From positions 248,001 through 312,000 of the forward strand of contig NZ_JAHVHT010000002.1 of assembly GCF_019802125.1 (NCBI RefSeq): a stretch of 64,000 nucleotides of DNA. Direction: 5' to 3'. The stretch is from Tateyamaria omphalii. GTDB taxonomy: Bacteria; Pseudomonadota; Alphaproteobacteria; Rhodobacterales; Rhodobacteraceae. Shown in pieces: positions 33,633 to 42,954 of the stretch. Under the pieces are notes generated by a model. The model ran no database searches, was not told where the DNA came from, and was given only the letters and a program-made list of their open reading frames with translations. Positions within the stretch are counted from its first letter, which is position 1; the number at the start of each line of letters is the position of its first letter. The translations under genes were made by a program, and so were the position numbers.

Positions 33633-35497
33633 GCTGACTTTTTCTCGAGATAGCGGATACGTCCAAGAATGAGAGCAAGAGCAGCAGGTGTCATTCCATC
33701 AATACGCCCTGCCTGTGCCAAATCTGCCGGTTGAACCCTGGATAGTTTACCCTGCAACTCAGCTGAGAGTCCCGAGATGACAGAGTAGTCAAATCCTGAC
33801 GGGATTTTCAGTTGCTCGTCCTTGCGCAACTTCTCGATGTCTTTCTTTTGTCGTGCAATGTAGTTGGCGTACAGCGCATCTCTCGCAACCTGCTCCTGGA
33901 TCTCGGCATCCCAGTCGAGGGAATCCGGAAGCAATTCAGAGACCTGTTCAAAAGTGACATCTGGGAATGCAAGCAGCTGAAATGCCGTTCTTTTCGTGCC
34001 ATCCTGATTGATACGAATACCGTGCTGCGCGATCTGTTTCGGTGTAAACTCGGAACTTTCCAAGTGAGTGCGCAACTGATCTAATTTGTCCTGCTTTTTC
34101 TCGTAGACAGCAAACCGATCAGCTGACACACAGCCCAACTTGTACCCAAAGCCCGTCAAACGCTGATCTGCATTGTCTGCCCGCAAGGACAACCGGAACT
34201 CCGCGCGCGACGTAAACATGCGATATGGTTCGCTTACGCCCCGCGTGGTCAAGTCGTCAATCATTACGCCGATGTAGCTTTCATCACGCCGGAAGCGAAT
34301 CGGATCTTTCTGCAAAACAGCACGCGCTGCATTCAGCCCGGCGACGAGGCCCTGCGCCGCAGCCTCCTCATAGCCGGTGGTACCGTTGATCTGTCCGGCA
34401 AAGTACAATCCTGGGACATCCCTGACGGCAAGATCTGCCGTCAAAGCACGCGGATCAACATAATCATATTCAATGGCGTATCCCGGTTGAAGAATTTCCG
34501 CGTCTTCCAGACCGACCATTGATTGAACATATCGCAGCTGAACATCGACTGGCAAAGAGGTCGAAATCCCATTTGGATAGATCGTATGGTCGTTTAAGCC
34601 CTCGGGCTCCAAGAAAACTTGATGGGAATCCTTGTCGGCGAAGCGCACGATCTTGTCTTCTATCGACGGACAATATCTTGGTCCAACGCCCTCGATATGG
34701 CCGCCATACATTGCCGATCGTTCAAGGTTTTCGCGGATAATGTCGTGCGTTGCGCCATTCGTATGCGTGATACCGCAAGATACCTGGCGCAATGGTGCCC
34801 TTTTTGACAGGAAAGAAAACAGGGCGGGCTCTTCATCAGCATCTTGTTTGCCAAGCAAGTCCCACTTGATCGTTCTTCCATCAAGCCGCGGCGGAGTGCC
34901 TGTCTTCAAGCGACCCATGGGCAGCGAAAAGGCGTCAATCCGGTCAGCTAGGGGAACGGATGCCTGATCGCCCATACGACCACCAGAATATGATGTGTCC
35001 CCAATATGAATCACGCCGCGCAAAAAGGTGCCTGTCGTCAGGACAACTGCGCTTGCTGAAATAACGCTTTCATCCTTCAAGACAACCCCGCTCACGTGTT
35101 GCCCAGACATGTGAAAGTCAACGACTTCCCCCTCAATCACCGTAAGGTTCTTCGCGGTTTCCGTGATCTTCTGCATCGTCCCTTGATAGACGGCACGATC
35201 AGATTGCGTTCTCGGCCCTTGAACGGCCGGACCCTTTCGACGGTTCAGCAGACGAAATTGAATACCCGACGCATCCGCGACGCGGCCCATAACACCGTCC
35301 AAAGCATCGATTTCGCGAACCAGGTGCCCTTTTCCAAGTCCACCAATTGCCGGATTGCAGGACATGACACCAATGCCCGATCGCTTCATAGTAACAAGCG
35401 CCGTCGTTACACCCATGCGCGCCGCAGCATGGGCAGCTTCTGTGCCAGCATGACCGCCGCCAATTACGATGACATCAAAATGTTTCACGTGAAACAC
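33629..35497 (-). CDS. mnmG: tRNA uridine-5-carboxymethylaminomethyl modification enzyme MnmG
   Basis: The 622-residue protein (GidA) has the FAD dinucleotide motif [16 protein letters not shown] and the catalytic-cysteine segment [12 protein letters not shown]. With MnmE it installs the cmnm5 group on the wobble U34 of tRNA. The start is ambiguous: GTG at 35497 (product starts MFHVKH) or GTG at 35488, which is better spaced (8 bases) from GGAG; the parS palindrome overlaps both. The gene begins 4 bases after the mnmE stop. Confidence 0.96.
   Translation of the reverse strand: MFHVKHFDVIVIGGGHAGTEAAHAAARMGVTTALVTMKRSGIGVMSCNPAIGGLGKGHLVREIDALDGVMGRVADASGIQFRLLNRRKGPAVQGPRTQSDRAVYQGTMQKITETAKNLTVIEGEVVDFHMSGQHVSGVVLKDESVISASAVVLTTGTFLRGVIHIGDTSYSGGRMGDQASVPLADRIDAFSLPMGRLKTGTPPRLDGRTIKWDLLGKQDADEEPALFSFLSKRAPLRQVSCGITHTNGATHDIIRENLERSAMYGGHIEGVGPRYCPSIEDKIVRFADKDSHQVFLEPEGLNDHTIYPNGISTSLPVDVQLRYVQSMVGLEDAEILQPGYAIEYDYVDPRALTADLAVRDVPGLYFAGQINGTTGYEEAAAQGLVAGLNAARAVLQKDPIRFRRDESYIGVMIDDLTTRGVSEPYRMFTSRAEFRLSLRADNADQRLTGFGYKLGCVSADRFAVYEKKQDKLDQLRTHLESSEFTPKQIAQHGIRINQDGTKRTAFQLLAFPDVTFEQVSELLPDSLDWDAEIQEQVARDALYANYIARQKKDIEKLRKDEQLKIPSGFDYSVISGLSAELQGKLSRVQPADLAQAGRIDGMTPAALALILGRIRYLEKKSA
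35481..35496. other. parS partition site 2
   Basis: A second perfect TGTTTCACGTGAAACA palindrome overlaps the translation start of mnmG, where it encodes the residues F-H-V-K-H. It is 1.9 kb from site 1 and about 3.2 kb from the probable oriC. Confidence 0.95.
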
Positions 35498-35501
35498 TCC
35501 A

Positions 35502-36785
35502 TCATTTTCCTAAGCAAAAGCTGGAGAAAATCTCATCCAGCAGATTTTCAACATCAACACGTCCGACCACCGCCTCCAACGATCGAATCGCAACGCGGAT
35601 TTCCTCGGCAGCAACATCATAGCGATCGGGTCCCGCAGCAACCATTGTCGATGCCGACGCGAGATCTGACAAAGCGCGCTGCATTGCCATGCGATGACGC
35701 TCATGTGTTGCGAGGCCAGCCAACTGCGCTCGATGAAGGAGAGAGTTGGTAACCTCCCCAATCAATTCATCAATGCCCTGACCGGTTGTCCCCGAGATCG
35801 ACGGCAGCCCATCCTCCCGAGTGTCGGCTTTCGGCGCGCGCACCACATCGCCATCCCGCTCTACGACATCAAGCTCTTCTCCGGGTTCAACCAGGAAAAT
35901 CCGCAAATCTGCGTCATTGGCGCGAGAAACCGCACGGGCAATTCCTTGTGCTTCAATCACATCCGTGGCTTGGCGCAAGCCTGCGGTATCCAGCAATGTC
36001 ACCGGCAACCCATTCAGATCCATGCGCACCTCAATGACATCTCGCGTCGTACCGGCGATTTCCGACGTGATTGCAGCGTCACGGCGCGCCAAGGCATTCA
36101 AGAGCGTTGACTTGCCAGCATTCGGAGCACCAACGATAGCAACCTCGAAACCGGTTCGTATACGTTCTGCCACGGAAAAGCCGCGCAACTGATCTTCGAT
36201 GTCATCTGAAACCTGTTTCAGCAACTGCTGAACCTCGGGTGTGACATCAACTGGCACGTCTTCATCTGCAAAATCAATTGTTACTTCGACCAGCGCCGCC
36301 GCACGGATCAACAGACTGCGCCACAATTCGATCCGTTCACCGACGGCACCAGAGACCGTGCGCAATGCCTGCTGTCGCTGCGCCTCTGTCTCGGCCTCGA
36401 TCAAATCACCCAAGCCCTCGACCTGGGCCAAGTCCATCTTGTTGTTTTCCAACGCACGTCGGGTAAACTCACCCGGTTCGGCCATTCTGGCATCCGTGCG
36501 TCCAAGTTCTCGAAGAACGGCTGATACAACTGCAACGCTGCCATGAAGATGAAGCTCAACAACATCTTCGCCAGTAAAACTGCGTGGACCGTCAAAAACG
36601 AGGATCAGGGCATGATCCAACGGTTGACCACCTACATCTCGCAACACACGTGTTGCCATCTGCCGGCCACCGGGCAGCGACGAGCATAAACCGGCTGCAA
36701 CAGTCTTGGCCGCCGGACCGGATATCCGGATCACGGAAACGCCAGCACGTCCCTGCGCCGTGGCGAGGGCAAAGATCGTATCCAT
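35502..36785 (-). CDS. mnmE: tRNA modification GTPase MnmE
   Basis: The 427-residue protein has an N-terminal tetrahydrofolate-binding domain, a helical domain with an inserted G domain (P-loop [15 protein letters not shown] as G3), and the C-terminal FCLGK with the conserved cysteine. It works with MnmG on tRNA wobble uridines. The C-terminus is complete. It is slightly shorter than E. coli MnmE (454), usual for this group. The gene lies 22 bp downstream of rho. Confidence 0.96.
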   Translation of the reverse strand: MDTIFALATAQGRAGVSVIRISGPAAKTVAAGLCSSLPGGRQMATRVLRDVGGQPLDHALILVFDGPRSFTGEDVVELHLHGSVAVVSAVLRELGRTDARMAEPGEFTRRALENNKMDLAQVEGLGDLIEAETEAQRQQALRTVSGAVGERIELWRSLLIRAAALVEVTIDFADEDVPVDVTPEVQQLLKQVSDDIEDQLRGFSVAERIRTGFEVAIVGAPNAGKSTLLNALARRDAAITSEIAGTTRDVIEVRMDLNGLPVTLLDTAGLRQATDVIEAQGIARAVSRANDADLRIFLVEPGEELDVVERDGDVVRAPKADTREDGLPSISGTTGQGIDELIGEVTNSLLHRAQLAGLATHERHRMAMQRALSDLASASTMVAAGPDRYDVAAEEIRVAIRSLEAVVGRVDVENLLDEIFSSFCLGK

Positions 36786-36807
36786 CCCTCTTCCTCCGGC
36801 GAATGGA

Positions 36808-38079
36808 TCAGGTGTTCATTGAGTCAAAGAACTCGCTGTTCGTCTTGGTCTGCTTCAACTTCGAAATCAGGAATTCGATCGCATCAGTTGTGCCCATCGG
36901 GTTGAGAATGCGGCGCAGAACGAATGTTTTCGCCAGATCAACCTTGTCGACCAACAGGTCTTCTTTCCGCGTACCCGACTTGAGAATATCAATGGCCGGG
37001 AACACACGCTTGTCGGCGATCTTACGGTCCAGAACGATTTCAGAGTTACCGGTGCCCTTGAACTCTTCAAAGATCACTTCGTCCATCCGGCTTCCGGTGT
37101 CGATCAACGCCGTCGCGATGATGGTGAGCGAGCCGCCCTCTTCAATGTTGCGCGCGGCGCCAAAGAACCGCTTGGGGCGCTGCAATGCATTTGCATCGAC
37201 GCCACCCGTCAGAACTTTACCGGATGACGGCACCACAGTGTTGAACGCCCTACCAAGTCTTGTGATCGAGTCCAGAAGAATAACAACATCTCGTTTGTGC
37301 TCGACCAGGCGCTTCGCCTTTTCGATCACCATCTCGGACACGGCAACGTGGCGTGTTGCAGGTTCGTCGAAGGTGGAGCTTACAACCTCACCCTTCACAG
37401 ACCGCTGCATGTCCGTCACCTCTTCGGGCCGTTCATCAATGAGCAGGACAATTAGGTAGCACTCAGGATGGTTCTTTTCGATGCTGGACGCGATGTTCTG
37501 CAGCAGAACCGTCTTACCGGTCCGCGGCGGGGCCACGATCAGCGACCGCTGCCCTTTCCCGATAGGTGCCACCAGGTCGATGATGCGGGCAGACCGATCC
37601 TTGGTTGCAGGATCGTCGGTTTCCATGGTCAGACGTTCGTCAGGATAGAGCGGCGTCAGGTTGTCGAAAGCAATCTTGTGCTTCGCCTTCTCCGGCTCTT
37701 CGAAGTTGATCTTCGTGGCGTTGGTCAGGGCAAAGTAGCGTTCATTGTCATCCGGCGCCTTGATCACGCCCTCGATCGTATCCCCAGTCCGCAGTGAGTA
37801 CTGCCGGATCATCTCGGGGGAGACATAGATATCATCCGGACCCGGCAGATAGTTCGCCTCCGGCGAACGGAGAAAACCAAAGCCGTCCTGCAGAACCTCA
37901 AGCACACCGTCCCCGGCAATCTCCCAGCCCTCATCCGCGCGTTCGCGCAGGATCTGGAACATCATTTCGCCCTTCCGCATGGTCGAGGCGTTTTCGATTT
38001 CCAGCTCCTCTGCCATGGCAAGGAGGTCTTTGGGGCTTTGCGCCTTGAGTTCAGCAAGGGCGAGGCGTTCTGCGGTCAT
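36808..38079 (-). CDS. rho: Transcription termination factor Rho
   Basis: The 423-residue protein has the N-terminal Rho-N helix ([20 protein letters not shown]), the cold-shock RNA-binding fold ([23 protein letters not shown]) and the hexameric ATPase with Walker A APPRTGKT and the [11 protein letters not shown] segment. It terminates untranslated transcripts. It heads the rho-mnmE-mnmG-rsmG-parA-parB leftward series. A consensus-like promoter lies 90 bp upstream. Confidence 0.98.
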   Translation of the reverse strand: MTAERLALAELKAQSPKDLLAMAEELEIENASTMRKGEMMFQILRERADEGWEIAGDGVLEVLQDGFGFLRSPEANYLPGPDDIYVSPEMIRQYSLRTGDTIEGVIKAPDDNERYFALTNATKINFEEPEKAKHKIAFDNLTPLYPDERLTMETDDPATKDRSARIIDLVAPIGKGQRSLIVAPPRTGKTVLLQNIASSIEKNHPECYLIVLLIDERPEEVTDMQRSVKGEVVSSTFDEPATRHVAVSEMVIEKAKRLVEHKRDVVILLDSITRLGRAFNTVVPSSGKVLTGGVDANALQRPKRFFGAARNIEEGGSLTIIATALIDTGSRMDEVIFEEFKGTGNSEIVLDRKIADKRVFPAIDILKSGTRKEDLLVDKVDLAKTFVLRRILNPMGTTDAIEFLISKLKQTKTNSEFFDSMNT

Positions 38080-38168
38080 GGGAATACTCTTGGCCCGCCG
38101 TCTTGCAGCGGTGCACGTCCAGTCAATTGGGCTAGGTATGTGCGGTCCCCGGACGGGGTGCGATACGC

Positions 38169-38197
38169 CAAATAGGCGTTGTCCTCGTCCGAGTCAA
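38169..38197 (-). promoter_or_regulatory. Sigma-70-like promoter of rho
   Basis: Leftwards, TTGACT (38197-38192), a 17-bp spacer and TATTTG (38174-38169) match the housekeeping consensus well. It lies just before the hemJ stop-rho interval and leaves a leader of about 80 bases, a length at which autogenous Rho control is possible. Confidence 0.6.
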
Positions 38198-38202
38198 GAT
38201 AG

Positions 38203-38649
38203 TCAGAACTTCACGACCACCGACAGAACAATCAAGACCATCAGCAGCGTCGGCACTTCATTCATCATACGGTACTGGCGACCCGTCTTGATCGGCCCTC
38301 CCGCGACAAATGCTTTTCGCTGCTTGCTGAGCCAACCGTGAAATCCAGACATCGCCAGGATGCCGATCAGCTTGGTCCACGGCCAGACAGCCCCCCAGTC
38401 GATGACACCGGGAATGGCGGCGAGCGCCAGTCCGAATACCCACGTGGCAATCATTGCCGGATTCATGATCACTTTGAGAAGTTTGTATTCCATGGTCTGG
38501 AACAATGCGTGGGTGTCTCCTTCCAACCCCACACTCTCAGCATGATACACATAGAGACGTGGCAGGTAAAACAAAGCCGCCATCCAGGCAATCACGGACA
38601 TGATGTGAACTGCCTTGATCCAAGGATAGAGGGAGATGAGAAAATCCAT
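38203..38649 (-). CDS. hemJ: Protoporphyrinogen IX oxidase HemJ (UPF0093)
   Basis: The 148-residue protein has four hydrophobic segments and the conserved haem-ligand His15 in KAVHIMSVIAWMAALFYLPR, with the RMMNEVPT motif near the C-terminus. It oxidises protoporphyrinogen IX in the inner membrane, two steps before the product of HemH. It borders the probable replication origin; its start codon is at the edge of the AT-rich gap. Confidence 0.93.
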   Translation of the reverse strand: MDFLISLYPWIKAVHIMSVIAWMAALFYLPRLYVYHAESVGLEGDTHALFQTMEYKLLKVIMNPAMIATWVFGLALAAIPGVIDWGAVWPWTKLIGILAMSGFHGWLSKQRKAFVAGGPIKTGRQYRMMNEVPTLLMVLIVLSVVVKF

Positions 38650-39060
38650 GCGTTTGCCTGATCGAGAAATTCGAGGTCACCCTTATAAATAAATAAAAGA
38701 AAGAAAAGAGATGATGATTTTGTAGGGCGTTGGTTTTCTGTGGATTATCTGCTTACTCTCGCCTTTACGCACAGTCCGATATGTTTGCTTTGCTTGTCCC
38801 TGTGCGCTGAATATCCGAATAAAATATAATATAAACAAAGATTTAAGTGAAATCTCTCCTACATCTTCCTGTGGATAGACTTGTGTTTAAGTCATCATAG
38901 ATCGACTTTTCCCCAGCTCGTGGCTTGTTCTTGCTCACGCGGGATGAACGCTGGGAACCAATTGCGGTTTCAACCACAGATGCAGACCAATGGCTGATCC
39001 ATCTTGCCTTCACGGCCTTGATCCCGCACTTCCATCCCTGTGACACACAGGGATATCCAC
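38650..39060. other. oriC: Probable chromosomal replication origin (oriC)
   Basis: This 411-bp gene-free gap lies between divergent hemJ/rho and maf/aroE, in the conserved alphaproteobacterial origin neighbourhood. It is much richer in A+T than the flanks, with two runs (38684-38710 and 38818-38843, the latter reading AAAATATAATATAAAC) that could be the unwinding element. Three DnaA-box-like 9-mers differ from TTATCCACA by one base: 38739-38747 and 38870-38878 (both inverted) and 39053-39061 (direct, touching the maf ATG). Weaker two-mismatch copies are at 38765, 38882 and 38907. No open frame of note is inside. No TTAA-N7-TTAA CtrA box is seen here. Confidence 0.8.
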
Positions 39061-39660
39061 ATGACCACCCCCATCGTCCTTGCTTCTGGTTCTGCAATCC
39101 GTGCGCAACTGCTGCGCAACGCGGGTGTATCCTTTGACGTCAAGGTGCCCCGTGTCGATGAAGATGCCATCAAGCAAGCGCTTCTGGCAGAAGCCGCGCC
39201 GCCCCGGGACATCGCCGACGCCTTGGCCGAGATGAAGGCGCGCAAGATTGCCGACAAGGTGCCGGAAGCCATGGTGATCGGCTGTGACCAAGTGCTTGCC
39301 TTCGACGGCGGTATCCTGTCGAAACCGCGCGACCAGACGGATGCAGCGGAGCAATTGCGCGCCATGCGTGGTGAGCGGCACATGCTTTTGTCAGCAGCCG
39401 TGATCTATCATGAGGGTAAACCGATCTGGCGCCACGTCGGTCAGGTGCGTTTGCGGATGCGGAACGTGTCCGACGCTTATCTGAATGAATATATCTCTAG
39501 AAATTGGGATGACATCCGGCACTCAGTTGGCGCATATCAGCTAGAGGCTGAGGGGGTACGCCTGTTTCACAGCATCGAAGGGGACTATTTCAATGTCCTT
39601 GGGATGCCGCTTTTGGAACTGCTTGCTTTCCTGACGCTGCGCGGAGTGATCGACGGATGA
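39061..39660 (+). CDS. maf: Maf-family nucleoside triphosphate pyrophosphatase
   Basis: The ATG at 39061 gives 199 residues starting MTTPIVLASGSAIRAQLL, the Maf phosphate-binding motif; a GTG at 39040 would add 7 residues. The GCDQVLAFDG motif carries the catalytic Asp, and SVGAYQLEAEGVRLF is family-standard. Maf proteins hydrolyse dTTP/UTP or modified nucleotides; the subfamily here (YceF/YhdE) is not certain. It is the first gene rightwards from the presumed origin, and the last DnaA-like box abuts its start codon. Confidence 0.92.
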   Translation: MTTPIVLASGSAIRAQLLRNAGVSFDVKVPRVDEDAIKQALLAEAAPPRDIADALAEMKARKIADKVPEAMVIGCDQVLAFDGGILSKPRDQTDAAEQLRAMRGERHMLLSAAVIYHEGKPIWRHVGQVRLRMRNVSDAYLNEYISRNWDDIRHSVGAYQLEAEGVRLFHSIEGDYFNVLGMPLLELLAFLTLRGVIDG

Positions 39661-39676
39661 TCGAAGGCAGGTACGG

Positions 39677-40507
39677 ATGAGCGACAGAATTCCTTTGGCG
39701 GGTGTCATCGGAACGCCCATAGCGCATTCCAAGTCCCCGCAACTGCATCGGCATTGGCTCAAGACACTTGGGCTGAAAGGCGACTACATCCCCATGGATG
39801 TTGCAGCACAGGATCTTGAGACCGTGCTGCGCACATTACCAAAGGCCGGGTTCGTGGGTGTGAACATCACGATCCCGCACAAGGAGGCCGCGCTTGAACT
39901 TGCTGATCTTGTCACCGATCGGGCCACATTGATCGGAGCGGCAAACACGCTGATCTTTCGCAAGGATGGACAGATCCACGCAGACAATACGGATGGGTAT
40001 GGGTTCATAGAAAACCTGAAGGCGGGTGCCCCTGACTGGATACCTCAGTCCGGTCCTGCAACTGTTCTTGGCTCCGGTGGTGCGGCAAGGGCGGTGATTG
40101 CATCGCTTCTGGATGCAGGCGTGCCCGAAGTTCTTCTGACCAACCGCACAAGGGTACGCGCCGAAAAGCTGGCGGATGATTTCGGCAAGAAGGTTTCGGT
40201 TGTCGATTGGGTGCAAGCGGGCAATGTCCTGGAAGACTCAGCGCTGGTCGTGAACACGACGTCCCTCGGTATGATCGGGAAACCTGCAATGCGTGTTCCA
40301 CTCGATGGCTTACGCGCGGGTACGGTTGTGACCGACCTTGTTTACACACCCCTCAAGACCGACCTTCTCGCTGCGGCAGAGGCTGCGGGATGTGTCACGG
40401 TCGACGGTTTGGGTATGCTGTTGCATCAGGCCGTTCCGGCCTTCGAACGCTGGTTCGGCCATCGCCCTGTCGTTGACAGTGCCACGCGCGCGGCTGCGCT
40501 GAGATGA
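39677..40507 (+). CDS. aroE: Shikimate dehydrogenase (NADP+)
   Basis: The 276-residue protein has GTPIAHSKSPQLHR at the N-terminus (shikimate-binding serines), catalytic Lys69 in ITIPHKEAA, the NTDGYGF segment, the NADP loop GSGGAARAV and the NRTRVRAEKL motif whose Arg contacts the 2'-phosphate of NADP. It reduces 3-dehydroshikimate in aromatic amino acid synthesis. Its stop overlaps coaE by ATGA. Confidence 0.95.
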   Translation: MSDRIPLAGVIGTPIAHSKSPQLHRHWLKTLGLKGDYIPMDVAAQDLETVLRTLPKAGFVGVNITIPHKEAALELADLVTDRATLIGAANTLIFRKDGQIHADNTDGYGFIENLKAGAPDWIPQSGPATVLGSGGAARAVIASLLDAGVPEVLLTNRTRVRAEKLADDFGKKVSVVDWVQAGNVLEDSALVVNTTSLGMIGKPAMRVPLDGLRAGTVVTDLVYTPLKTDLLAAAEAAGCVTVDGLGMLLHQAVPAFERWFGHRPVVDSATRAAALR

Positions 40508-41097
40508 CATTCAAACTTGGCCTGACCGGCTCCATCGGGATGGGAAAGTCGACCACGGCGGCAATGTTCGTCGACGAAGGGTGCGCATTGTGGGATGCCG
40601 ATGCCGCGGTGCACAGGTTGTACGATGTCGGCGGTGCAGCGGTCGCGCCAATGCAGGCCCTGTTCCCCGAAGCGGTGACAGACGGTTCCGTATCTCGCGA
40701 TACATTGCGCTCAATCATCTCTGGAGATCCAACCGCCCTCAAAAAGATAGAAGCGATTGTACATCCACTTGTCGCACAGGACCGCGCAGCGTTTGTATCG
40801 ATAACCGAGGCCGACATCACGGTTTTTGACATCCCCCTTTTGTTTGAGACAGGTGGCGAAGCAGCCATGGACGCTGTGGCTGTTGTCCATGTCGATGCTG
40901 AAACGCAACGCGCCCGTGTTCTCGCCCGGGGCTCCATGACCGATGCACAGTTCGAAGCGATCCTGGCCAAACAAATGCCAAGCACGGAAAAGTGTGCGCG
41001 CGCGGATTTTGTCATTGAGACCGACACGGTTGAACATGCACGCGCGCAGGTTCATTCTGTCGTTCAGCAGATCAGAAGCAGGCTCAAAGATGCGTGA
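40504..41097 (+). CDS. coaE: Dephospho-CoA kinase
   Basis: The 197-residue protein has the P-loop GSIGMGKST (9-17), the VHRLYD region and the VVHVDAETQRARVLARG segment near the nucleotide site. It phosphorylates dephospho-CoA, the final step of coenzyme A synthesis. It is coupled to aroE (4-base overlap) and to dnaQ (8-base overlap). Confidence 0.95.
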   Translation: MTFKLGLTGSIGMGKSTTAAMFVDEGCALWDADAAVHRLYDVGGAAVAPMQALFPEAVTDGSVSRDTLRSIISGDPTALKKIEAIVHPLVAQDRAAFVSITEADITVFDIPLLFETGGEAAMDAVAVVHVDAETQRARVLARGSMTDAQFEAILAKQMPSTEKCARADFVIETDTVEHARAQVHSVVQQIRSRLKDA

Positions 41098-41776
41098 AAT
41101 CGTACTCGATACAGAAACGACAGGTTTTGATCCCGAAAGCGGTGACCGGATTGTCGAGATCGGGGCGATTGAGCTGATCGGCCACGTGCCGACCAGCAAC
41201 GTGTTTCATGAATACATCGATCCCGAACGCGCCATGCCGCAGGAAGCGTTTGAAGTGCACGGTCTCGGCGACGACTTTCTGCGCGGGAAACCAAAGTTCG
41301 CAGAATTGGGTCAAAAGTTCGTAGATTTTATCGGCGATGCAAAACTGGTCATTCACAACGCCGCCTTCGACATGAAATTTCTGAATGCAGAATTGAAGTG
41401 GATGGGGCTGCCGCAAATTCCGTTCGACCGGGCGATTGACACGCTTGATATCGCGCGTCGCAGGTTTCCGGGCTCACCGGCCTCTCTGGATGCGCTGTGC
41501 CGTCGTTTCGGGATAGATAACTCGGCACGCACGCTGCACGGCGCGTTGCTCGACAGTGAAATCCTGGCGGAAGTCTATCTCGAACTGATCGGCGGTCGTC
41601 AGCCTGACTTTGGCCTGTCCAGCAGCAGTGGTGGTGCCACCAGCGCTGTTGAGGTCGAAGCCTGGTCACCTCCGCCACGTCCCCGCGCATTGCCTGCCCG
41701 GGTCACGGCCGATGAAGCAAACGCGCACGCTGCATTTGTCGAAAAACTCGGGGACCAGGCACTCTGGCCCAAATGA
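41090..41776 (+). CDS. dnaQ: DNA polymerase III epsilon subunit (proofreading exonuclease)
   Basis: The 228-residue protein begins MREIVLDTETTGF, with exonuclease I acids Asp7 and Glu9, Asp94 in NAAFDMKF, and the HxAxxD motif His150/Asp155 in LHGALLDSEIL, so all catalytic residues are kept. The C-terminal about 50 residues provide the linker and clamp/alpha-binding part. It starts in the last codons of coaE (ATGCGTGA). A hairpin follows directly after its stop. Confidence 0.96.
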   Translation: MREIVLDTETTGFDPESGDRIVEIGAIELIGHVPTSNVFHEYIDPERAMPQEAFEVHGLGDDFLRGKPKFAELGQKFVDFIGDAKLVIHNAAFDMKFLNAELKWMGLPQIPFDRAIDTLDIARRRFPGSPASLDALCRRFGIDNSARTLHGALLDSEILAEVYLELIGGRQPDFGLSSSSGGATSAVEVEAWSPPPRPRALPARVTADEANAHAAFVEKLGDQALWPK

Positions 41777-41780
41777 AAAA

Positions 41781-41804
41781 GCCCGGCGCGAACACCGGGC
41801 CTTT
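41781..41804. terminator. Bidirectional terminator between dnaQ and secB
   Basis: GCCCGG (41781-41786) pairs with CCGGGC (41795-41800) around an 8-base loop, with five A on the left and CTTT on the right. It begins 4 bases after the dnaQ stop and lies 20 bp from the secB stop. Confidence 0.8.
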
Positions 41805-41823
41805 CCATGAATTTTGAAAATGG

Positions 41824-42309
41824 TCAGTTGACCGTTTCGGATGGCTCGGCTTCTTTCTGCCGGCGCGCGATCTCGTTGCGGTAAAGCGAAACGAAATCGA
41901 TGTTTTCCAGGTTCAGCGGCGGGAAGCCACCGTCGCGTGTGATGTCGCTGACGACACGGCGCAGGAACGGGAAGATCATGCGCGGGCATTCGATCAGCAG
42001 GAAGGGATGCATCTGTTCATCCGGCACGTTTTCGATGTGGAACATGCCGACGTAGTCAATCTCAAGCACGAAGAGGACGGTGTCACCGTCTTTGGCTTTC
42101 GAGGTCACGTTCAGTTTGATCGCGCTTTCGTACTGGTTTTCCTGCGGCCGCTTCTTGGCATCAAGGTTCACTTGCACCTGTACATCAGGCTGCACATCCG
42201 GCGCTGCGCCCTTTTGGGATACGATGTTCTCAAATGACATATCGCGAATATATTGGCCCAGCACGCGCATCTGCGGCGCGGCGGGTGGTGTGGCTTGTTC
42301 TTCGGCCAT
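41824..42309 (-). CDS. secB: Protein-export chaperone SecB
   Basis: The ATG at 42309 behind GGAGAG gives 161 residues; an upstream GTG would run into fxsA. It has the SecB hallmarks QYIRDMSFENI near the N-terminus and HIENVPDEQMHPFLLIECPRMIFPFLRRVV towards the C-terminus. As a tetramer it holds preproteins unfolded for SecA. This dnaQ-secB convergent arrangement is the usual origin-proximal order in alphaproteobacteria. Confidence 0.95.
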   Translation of the reverse strand: MAEEQATPPAAPQMRVLGQYIRDMSFENIVSQKGAAPDVQPDVQVQVNLDAKKRPQENQYESAIKLNVTSKAKDGDTVLFVLEIDYVGMFHIENVPDEQMHPFLLIECPRMIFPFLRRVVSDITRDGGFPPLNLENIDFVSLYRNEIARRQKEAEPSETVN

Positions 42310-42371
42310 CTGTTTTTCTCTCCGAGGCAAATAAAGGGTCGCAGGCTTGGTAGCAGCTTGGCCCACCGGCC

Positions 42372-42839
42372 TCAATGCTTGGTCCAGCCCGAGGGGCCGC
42401 GAACCTCGCGTTGGTCTGGATCGACCTCAGTGTATTCGCCATCCACCACGTTTGGATCCTGACGATGCGTGGGGTGAGTGGCAAATGTTGCAACCTTGAT
42501 ACGTGATCTTGCCCACTTAAAAACCGCCAGCCGAACAGCAGGCACCAGCAATGCGAACCCAACGGCATCGGTAAAAAAGCCCGGGGTCAGCAACAACGCG
42601 CCTGAAAACAGGATCATCGCACCGTGGGCGAGCGCCTCGCTGGGGTCCCGCATCTGGTTGAATGAGGACTTCACCTGACCAAGCGCTTGCATCCCCTGCG
42701 CCCGCACCAGGATCGTGCCCAGAACCGCAGTGATTACGACGATCAACAGGGTCCAACCAAGGCCAATGGCGCCACCGATCTGAATGAACAGGGCAATCTC
42801 GATCAACGGAACCAGAAGAAAGGCCAGAAACAGCCACAT
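42372..42839 (-). CDS. fxsA: FxsA-family membrane protein
   Basis: The 155-residue protein begins MWLFLAFLLVPLIEIALFIQIG and has the GTILVRAQGMQALGQV motif, both typical of FxsA. It has three to four hydrophobic segments and a polar C-terminal tail of about 50 residues. E. coli FxsA relieves exclusion of phage T7 by the F plasmid when overproduced; the normal role is unknown. It is upstream of secB by 62 bp. Confidence 0.9.
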   Translation of the reverse strand: MWLFLAFLLVPLIEIALFIQIGGAIGLGWTLLIVVITAVLGTILVRAQGMQALGQVKSSFNQMRDPSEALAHGAMILFSGALLLTPGFFTDAVGFALLVPAVRLAVFKWARSRIKVATFATHPTHRQDPNVVDGEYTEVDPDQREVRGPSGWTKH

Positions 42840-42954
42840 TCGAGCAATCCTTTCGTTTTACACAAGGGGCCGTACAGTGGACTTGCGTCCCCCGTGCACC
42901 TACATAAGTGACCGACGGCGCAATCGCCACCCGACCCCGAATGACGAGGATTGA

